Of a stretch of 64,000 nt of DNA, positions 58,921-64,000 are shown piece after piece (within the stretch, counting starts at the first letter, position 1; each line of letters opens with the position of its first letter). Location: contig CAZNAD010000012.1 in the NCBI GenBank assembly GCA_964571195.1, positions 3,833-67,832 on the forward strand, in the 5' to 3' direction. Under the pieces are notes generated by a model that ran no database searches, was not told where the DNA came from, and worked only from the letters and a program-made list of their open reading frames with translations. The DNA comes from PALSA-1006 sp964571195 (lineage in GTDB: Bacteria > Pseudomonadota > Gammaproteobacteria > Burkholderiales > Gallionellaceae). The position numbers and the translations under genes were made by a program.

Positions 58921-59619
58921 ATGGAACAGGAATACACCGAAGATATCAATTTCTCCGACTTCATCGCGTCGTCGACGCATGACATGAAAAACTCGCTGAA
59001 TATCCAGATCGGCTTTCTGGAAGAGTTGATGGGCGAGTGCCGCAACAAGATCGATGCGGTGATGCTGGAGCGGCTCGGGCATACGATCTACGAAGCCGGT
59101 CGCATGAACGTCAATCTGATCCAAATCCTGAGCCTGTACAAACTCGGCAAATCCATCTATCCCATCGACATTGCGGAGCAGTCGGTCCGCGATGTGCTGG
59201 AAGAAGTGGTGTTACAGAACCGCTCCATCATGGGCTACAAGGGGATCGAAGTTGTGCTGGCGTGTGAGGAGAGCTGTTATTGGTATTTCGACCGCGATCT
59301 GATCAGCGGCGTCCTGATCAACGCGCTGAACAATGCCTACAACTACACCACCGACAAGATACGTATCGTGGCCAGCATAAATGACGGCATGCTGGAAATT
59401 CGCGTGGAAGACAACGGCAAAGGATATCCGCCGAGCCTGTTGCAGGCCAACGTCGACGACAACAAAGGCATTAGTTTCTCTACCGGGAGTACCGGGCTGG
59501 GGTTTTATTTCTCATCCAAAGTGGCGGGTATGCACCGGAACGGCGGCAAGCAAGGGCGTCTGACGATAGAGAACGGGGGCGCTTACGGCGGCGGATGTTT
59601 CGTGCTGAGTCTGCCCTAG
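58921..59619 (+). CDS. Soluble histidine kinase-like protein under c-di-GMP riboswitch control
   Basis: A 232-aa kinase without sensor or membrane domain. The dimerisation helix carries H20 in STHDMKNSLN. The catalytic ATPase part shows the N box NALNNAYNYT, the G1 box VEDNGKGYP and the G2-like STGLGFYFSSK. It may be a cytosolic input kinase that needs a partner for sensing. It is preceded by the c-di-GMP-I aptamer and followed 58 bp later by a receiver-TPR gene, its obvious partner. The HDMKN motif replaces the more usual HELRT. Confidence 0.88.
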   Translation: MEQEYTEDINFSDFIASSTHDMKNSLNIQIGFLEELMGECRNKIDAVMLERLGHTIYEAGRMNVNLIQILSLYKLGKSIYPIDIAEQSVRDVLEEVVLQNRSIMGYKGIEVVLACEESCYWYFDRDLISGVLINALNNAYNYTTDKIRIVASINDGMLEIRVEDNGKGYPPSLLQANVDDNKGISFSTGSTGLGFYFSSKVAGMHRNGGKQGRLTIENGGAYGGGCFVLSLP

Positions 59620-59677
59620 CGCCTGTATTGAACCACTTCTTTTTTGTTCAAGTAAATATCGGTATCCAAGGAAAATC

Positions 59678-61294
59678 ATGGCAACCTCATTGAAGCAATC
59701 GGCCACGCTGGTCATCGACGATTTTCAAAGCATGCGCTCCATGCTCATCAGTTTTCTCAAGGCCATGGGTGTGGCGAAAGTAGACAACGCCGGCTCGGCG
59801 AAAGAGGCGCTGGCGATGCTGGCGGCGAAGAAATATGACATCGTGGTGTGTGATTACAATCTCGGGCAGGGGCAAAACGGACAACAGATACTGGAAGAGG
59901 CGAAATATAAGGACCTCATTGGTTATTCCACCATCTGGGTCATGGTTACCGCCGAAAAGACCATGGACATGTTCATGGGGGCGGCGGAGACTAGGCCCGA
60001 TGACTATCTGCTGAAGCCGATCACCGAGGCGTTGCTCGAAGCCCGCCTGAGCAAATTGATCGAAAAGAAGCGGTCATTGCAACCGATAGAAGATGCGGTC
60101 AGCGACAAGGATTACATCAGGGCGATCAGCTTGTGCGACGAGCTGCTCAAGACGCAGTCGACCAGCACGCAAGAGTTGCAGCGTATCAAGAGCGACCTGC
60201 TCATGATGATCGGGGACTTTCCCGCCGCGCAGGCCTATTTTGAAAGCATTCTGCTGGTGCGCAGCACGCCTTGGGCGAAGACGGGGCTGGGCAAGGTCTA
60301 CTTCATGACCAGAGAATATGCCAAGGCCAGAGCGATATTTCAGGAGATACTGGAAGAGAACAAGATGTATCTGGAGGCGGCGGATTGGCTGTCTAAAACC
60401 CTGGATGCACTGGGTGAGCTGGAGCAGGCGCAGAGTGTGCTGACTCGTGCTATGACGATTTCTCCCAACGCGGCGCTGAGGCAGAAGAATCTGGCCGATC
60501 TGGCTTATCGAAATGGCGCATTCGATCTGGCGCACACCTCTTACGAAAAAGCCATCAAACTCGGTGAGCATTCCGTACACAAGAGCCCGAGCGCCTATTC
60601 CGGTCTGGCCCGGGTGTTGACAGCCAAGAACGATCCGACGGAGGCGCTGCGGGTACTGGATCGCAGTCGTGGCGAATTCAAAGACGACCCCGATGCCGCA
60701 TTGCAGACGGCAGTGATCGAGGGTATGGCCTATCAGAAGCTGGGGCAGCGCGAAAAAGCCCGTGCCGCGCTTGATCTGGCAGAGGGACTGATGGCCGGTC
60801 AGCCGGGCAATGTCAGCACGACCGTCGCGATGGACATGGCGGCGGCACTGTTCAAGATCGGGGACAAGAGCAAGGCCTGCGAGTTGTTGGAAAGCGTAGT
60901 CAAAAACAATCACGAAAATGCCGGAGTCATCAGCATGGTCGGGGCGGTGTTCGACAAGGCGGGGCTGGCCGACGAGGGCGGTGAGCTGATCAAGAAATCT
61001 ACAGCCGAGGTCGTCAGCATCAACAACCAAGGGGTGATACTTGCCAACGAAGGCCGCTTCGAAGAGGGCATCGACCTGATGCGCAAGGCCTTGCAGGTGT
61101 TGCCGAACAATGACCTGATGATCGCCAATCTGTGCGGCATGCTGATCGGGCTGATGTCCAGAGATGGCAAAGACGAACATCTGCTGTTGGAAGCTAAGGA
61201 GCATCTGGACCGGGTGCGGCAACTCAATCCGCACAACAAAAAATACAACACCTATATGAACATGCTGAACAAGTTGGTATCCGTGCCGGTTTGA
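59678..61294 (+). CDS. Response regulator with C-terminal TPR repeats
   Basis: A 538-aa protein with a receiver domain (about 1-125) and a long array of TPR-like repeats (about 140-535) instead of a DNA-binding domain. The receiver has DD at 14-15 and phosphoacceptor D59 in VVCDYNLG, Thr in VMVTAEK and Lys in LLKPIT. TPR units include GDFPAAQAYFESIL, REYAKARAIFQEIL and GRFEEGIDLMRKALQVLPNN. It probably transmits phosphorylation by protein-protein contact. A purine-rich site precedes the ATG. Its neighbours, a kinase and MotB, suggest control of the flagellar stator. Confidence 0.92.
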   Translation: MATSLKQSATLVIDDFQSMRSMLISFLKAMGVAKVDNAGSAKEALAMLAAKKYDIVVCDYNLGQGQNGQQILEEAKYKDLIGYSTIWVMVTAEKTMDMFMGAAETRPDDYLLKPITEALLEARLSKLIEKKRSLQPIEDAVSDKDYIRAISLCDELLKTQSTSTQELQRIKSDLLMMIGDFPAAQAYFESILLVRSTPWAKTGLGKVYFMTREYAKARAIFQEILEENKMYLEAADWLSKTLDALGELEQAQSVLTRAMTISPNAALRQKNLADLAYRNGAFDLAHTSYEKAIKLGEHSVHKSPSAYSGLARVLTAKNDPTEALRVLDRSRGEFKDDPDAALQTAVIEGMAYQKLGQREKARAALDLAEGLMAGQPGNVSTTVAMDMAAALFKIGDKSKACELLESVVKNNHENAGVISMVGAVFDKAGLADEGGELIKKSTAEVVSINNQGVILANEGRFEEGIDLMRKALQVLPNNDLMIANLCGMLIGLMSRDGKDEHLLLEAKEHLDRVRQLNPHNKKYNTYMNMLNKLVSVPV

Positions 61295-61343
61295 TCTGTG
61301 TGGTTGGCTCGGGTTGCGGGGCAACAGTGTTTCGGGAGGGCTT

Positions 61344-62246
61344 ATGGCTGGTTGGCGGGCGGCAAAGAACAAGGCACCGAAACGGCGCGTGATTGTAAAA
61401 AAGATTTACAAGACCGTACCGGCGCGGCTGCAAGGTTCATGGAAGATCGCCTATGCCGACTTCGTGACCGCGTTGATGGCCTTTTTTCTGCTGATGTGGC
61501 TGACTTCTGCGGTTTCCCGGCAAGACCTGCGCGCCATCGCTGAATATTTCAAAACCCCCTTATTTGTGGCGCTGGCGGGCGGGTCGAGCGAAACTGTGAG
61601 TGCCAGCCTGATCTCGAGTGATTACGGCGATGATCTGACCAAAGAATCCGGCCAGGTCAAAAACGGGACACAACCGGCGGGTAAAGAATATGTTTTTGAA
61701 TCGGAGGCGAAGCGGCTGGTCAGCATGCAGGAAATGGCCGGGTTGCAGTCGCTGAGACAGCAACTTCAGGAACTCATCGATAACGATCCCAGATTGCATC
61801 AATTCAAGAACCAGCTACTGATTGATCTGACCAGTGAAGGACTGCGCATATTGATCATCGATGCGCAGAACCGCTCGATGTTCGAACTGGGCAGCGCCGT
61901 TCTACAGCCCTATACCATCGAGATATTGCAGGCTATCGGAGCGGTGCTGAACCAGGTGCCAAACAAGATCGGCTTGTCCGGGCATACCGATGCGACACGT
62001 TATCAGGGGAGTGCATCGGGTTACAGCAACTGGGAACTTTCAACCGACCGGGCTAATGCCTCCCGCCGCGAGCTGTCCGAGGGCGGAATGGACGCGGGGA
62101 AAGTGCTGCGGGTCATCGGTCTGGCGGACTCGGCACTGTTCAATGCGCGCAATCCTTATGATGCCAACAACAGACGTATTAGCATCATTGTCATGAACCG
62201 GAAAACGGAAGAAGCCGTTATCGAAGAGACGGCGCTGAATTTCTAA
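61344..62246 (+). CDS. motB: MotB-like flagellar stator protein
   Basis: A 300-aa stator-type protein. A basic cytosolic N-terminus precedes one transmembrane helix with the proton-carrying aspartate D39 (WKIAYADFVTALMAFFLLMW). After a plug-like linker, the OmpA/MotB peptidoglycan-binding domain occupies about 155-275, with LSGHTDATRYQG and ELSTDRANASRREL. ATG 61344 follows a GGGAGGG ribosome site. No motA is present in the window, so the partner must be elsewhere. It is the third gene after the c-di-GMP riboswitch. Confidence 0.93.
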   Translation: MAGWRAAKNKAPKRRVIVKKIYKTVPARLQGSWKIAYADFVTALMAFFLLMWLTSAVSRQDLRAIAEYFKTPLFVALAGGSSETVSASLISSDYGDDLTKESGQVKNGTQPAGKEYVFESEAKRLVSMQEMAGLQSLRQQLQELIDNDPRLHQFKNQLLIDLTSEGLRILIIDAQNRSMFELGSAVLQPYTIEILQAIGAVLNQVPNKIGLSGHTDATRYQGSASGYSNWELSTDRANASRRELSEGGMDAGKVLRVIGLADSALFNARNPYDANNRRISIIVMNRKTEEAVIEETALNF

Positions 62247-62474
62247 TCTTATATTCAGCCTCAAGCAGATTTCAGCGCATAGACGCATGGATCGCTCTCG
62301 GCAACTGCCTTGCGCGGCAGCCCGGAGATCAAAATATCTAGATATTCAACTCTGTTGAGAACAAAGAATATTTAAGGCAGTATCCAGCTCCCGACATTGC
62401 GGGCGTTTATGTTGCCGTCCAAATTATGGGCAAACAGCATGTCATCGGTGATATTTAACTTAAGGGGAATTTAA

Positions 62475-63434
62475 ATGAAGCACCAAGCACCACTAGCGGT
62501 ACTCGCTATATGCCTACTTGTTTCCACGCCAGCCATGGCGGGTCTGTTTTCTAAGGAGCCGCAGCCGATTTTGCTAGAGGCCAAAACGGATCGTGCGGAA
62601 GCACTAAAACAACTCGTTGATGATGATTCAGTGCTGAAGGACCTTTCCAAGGCTGAGTCACTTGCCGCAAAAAAGGTTGCGATAGGTAAGGTGCATATCA
62701 CCATTCTCACCGAAACATCCGGTGGCGCTGCAAAAACAAGCGGCACTCAATCAGCCAGAGCCTGGATGCATTACAAGTTGCTCGGTGTAACACCCGAAAC
62801 GGTACAAGCAATCACCGACAAATTCTACGTGGATCTGAAGAATGCGCTGACCAAACAAGGTTACGAGGTGTTGTCGCCAGAGAAACTATTGGTCGATGCT
62901 GGTTTTAAAGAGGCAGTAGAGGCAACAAAATCACCGGAAGTAGACAGCAGCTATATCGCCGCTTCTGCCAAGAAAACAGCCATTCCAACCGGAATAATGC
63001 AGCTCAAACAGTTTACTGATCTATCCAAAACGCTGGGGAATATTCCCGTGATTGATGTGGATATTTCTTTGAATTTTGCCGAGTTCAAAGCGGAGGGTAA
63101 ATCGTCCGGTGATAAGATACAGGCCAGCCTTGAGGCAACCACCCGCCTTTCTATTAATAGCGGGCAGATCAATGTATATTTCGACTCTCTTGACTCGATA
63201 AGCAAGATGCCATTCAAGCAGGCCGTTATCCTGCCAGGACAGATCGTAGAGCGTGTGGTTGATAAAGGTTCTTCGCTTGGTGATAAGGCGCTTACTGCTT
63301 TTTTTGCGCTAGGCAAAAGTAGCTACAGTGGCAATACGCTTGAAGTAACTGTAGTTAAAAACTATGCCGAGATCGTTTCAGGCAATTTGCAGCCGTTCGC
63401 CGAAGTTGTTTCCGGTGTGCTGAAGAAGCAATAG
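62475..63434 (+). CDS. Exported protein of unknown function
   Basis: A 319-aa protein with a clear signal peptide (MKHQAPLAVLAICLLVSTPAMA). The mature part is mixed alpha/beta without cysteine or a familiar motif. A Ser/Gly-containing centre (TETSGGAAKTSGTQSARAWM) is followed by a region with IPVIDVDISLNFAEFKA and INVYFDSLDSISKM. I do not recognise the family. The gene is 228 bp beyond motB, so it has its own promoter, and it is followed by a terminator. Periplasmic location is inferred. Base composition is a little lower in GC than the preceding genes. Confidence 0.7.
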   Translation: MKHQAPLAVLAICLLVSTPAMAGLFSKEPQPILLEAKTDRAEALKQLVDDDSVLKDLSKAESLAAKKVAIGKVHITILTETSGGAAKTSGTQSARAWMHYKLLGVTPETVQAITDKFYVDLKNALTKQGYEVLSPEKLLVDAGFKEAVEATKSPEVDSSYIAASAKKTAIPTGIMQLKQFTDLSKTLGNIPVIDVDISLNFAEFKAEGKSSGDKIQASLEATTRLSINSGQINVYFDSLDSISKMPFKQAVILPGQIVERVVDKGSSLGDKALTAFFALGKSSYSGNTLEVTVVKNYAEIVSGNLQPFAEVVSGVLKKQ

Positions 63435-63447
63435 GCCTAATCTCCTT

Positions 63448-63477
63448 TCGCCCCTTTTCTTTTAGGGGGCGATTTTC
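63448..63477 (+). terminator. Rho-independent terminator after the exported protein gene
   Basis: TCGCCCC (63448-63454) pairs with GGGGCGA (63466-63472) and is followed by TTTT. The loop is 11 nt. Confidence 0.75.
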
Positions 63478-63517
63478 GGGGGAGGCTAAAACAAGTCAGA
63501 CGGAGTTGGTTAAATTG

Positions 63518-63545
63518 ACGGGCGCATAGCGCCCGTTTTGTTTTT
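63518..63545 (+). terminator. Second Rho-independent terminator
   Basis: The perfect 7-bp stem CGGGCGC/GCGCCCG with an ATA loop is followed by TTTTGTTTTT. It is a tandem back-up about 40 bp beyond the first hairpin. Confidence 0.85.
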
Positions 63546-63581
63546 GAAGTTCTGTAATAAAGCTTTAACAATCAAAAGTAT

Positions 63582-63610
63582 TTGCACGATAAACGGTATT
63601 ACCGTATATA
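63582..63610 (+). promoter_or_regulatory. Sigma-70 promoter of the small acidic gene, with operator in the spacer
   Basis: TTGCAC (63582-63587), a 17-bp spacer and TATATA (63605-63610). A perfect palindrome ACGGTA-T-TACCGT occupies 63593-63605, inside the spacer, an ideal place for a repressor. Confidence 0.6.
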
Positions 63611-63620
63611 CTATTTCAGC

Positions 63621-63637
63621 GTGATACCGGATATCAC
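63621..63637. promoter_or_regulatory. Second inverted repeat downstream of the promoter
   Basis: GTGATA and TATCAC are separated by CCGGA, just after the expected transcription start and before the ribosome site. It could be an operator or a leader hairpin. Confidence 0.35.
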
Positions 63638-63658
63638 GGTTTGATTGATGGAGGGATC

Positions 63659-63865
63659 ATGGAACAGCAACAAGTATTTTCACCCGGCCTGCTTTATTCG
63701 GTCGCCCCGGAGAGTTTTGCAGAACTGCATCTGGAGGGTGAGGCCAAGCATGATGAATTTGACTGGGATGAGCATGAGTCTGAACGGATGGGTGAACCAC
63801 TCACGCGGGTTGTTTTGTCTTTCTTGAAAGTCACGGCGATTAAGTGGGGGCTATCCAAGCCCTGA
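63659..63865 (+). CDS. Small acidic protein (68 aa), unknown function
   Basis: A 68-aa soluble protein, starting MEQQQVFSPGLLYSVAPESF, with a strongly acidic middle (EAKHDEFDWDEHESERMGE) and a hydrophobic, basic C-terminus (LSFLKVTAIKWGLSKP). A GGAGGG ribosome site lies seven bases before the ATG at 63659. It has its own palindrome-containing promoter. The family is not recognised. The remaining 135 bases of the window after it show no gene I can support. Confidence 0.6.
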   Translation: MEQQQVFSPGLLYSVAPESFAELHLEGEAKHDEFDWDEHESERMGEPLTRVVLSFLKVTAIKWGLSKP

Positions 63866-64000
63866 TGTTATTGCGCGGGAGTCGGCAAGTCCGAGACTTG
63901 TCTGTGCTGTGTTCGATTACCCGCCCAAACTCCCCGCTATTCTCCCGATTGAAACGGCCTGAAATCGGGATAATGGCAACAAGCTCCCCTCCGAGTCATA

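Noticed and set aside
60074..61372. A 432-codon minus-strand open frame
   Set aside because: Antisense to the receiver-TPR gene and running past its end; no start site or domain.
62247..62474. A second c-di-GMP riboswitch before the exported protein gene
   Set aside because: The gap lacks the GGACGCAAAGC core and the GAAA-capped hairpin; nothing else in it was recognised.

Overview
The window is about 64 kb of dense, GC-rich (roughly 58-60% by eye) bacterial chromosome. Gene content and order fit a betaproteobacterium of the Nitrosomonadales/Gallionellaceae type. Supporting points are the rpsU-yqeY-dnaG-rpoD macromolecular-synthesis cluster, the kdsD-kdsC-lptC-lptA-lptB-rpoN-hpf-ptsN-hprK-rapZ block, a SlmA nucleoid-occlusion factor, a RegB/RegA redox two-component system and a CbbY-type sugar-phosphate phosphatase typical of Calvin-cycle organisms. 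The family-level placement is inference; nothing in the window (no rRNA) fixes it.

Layout. 1-10 kb: the 3' end of a Kef-type K+/H+ antiporter, a glutathione S-transferase, a RelA (p)ppGpp synthetase without its C-terminal ACT domain, then on the minus strand corC, ybeY and a 1726-aa CBS/PAS/GAF/GGDEF/EAL protein. 10-20 kb: a Crp/Fnr regulator with two operator-like palindromes, miaB, a 30-codon membrane ORF, tRNA-Ala(CGC), cbbY, ffh, a CcsA-like gene, radC, coaBC-dut, a PEGA-domain protein and rppH. 20-33 kb: a structured element before proS, a lytic transglycosylase, a TlpA-like thioredoxin, lnt, a MarC protein, a pseudouridine synthase, tRNA-Ile(CAT), rpoD-dnaG-yqeY-rpsU. 33-44 kb: an outer-membrane protein, a DAHP synthase, slmA, argB, a small heat-shock protein with a sigma-32-like promoter, and a copper locus (TonB copper receptor plus two PCu(A)C chaperones) divergent from regBA. 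44.5-46.8 kb: the only clearly accessory stretch, with an AT-rich unknown gene between two inverted copies of a long repeat, followed by further palindromic repeats and ubiX. 47-58 kb: the envelope and sigma-54/PTS regulatory cluster, a lone prepilin, murI and an ABC-F ATPase.

58.7-62.2 kb: a clear c-di-GMP-I (GEMM) riboswitch heads a short operon of a histidine kinase, a receiver-TPR protein and MotB. With the giant GGDEF/EAL protein, this puts both c-di-GMP turnover and c-di-GMP sensing in the window. The last 1.8 kb holds an unrecognised exported protein and a small acidic ORF with a palindrome inside its promoter.

Repeats are a theme. At least five families of dispersed palindromic elements occur, and three of them reach into coding sequence: the CoaBC linker, the transglycosylase N-terminus and the C-terminus of the Gx-transporter-like protein. 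No insertion sequence, transposase, prophage gene or CRISPR array was found.
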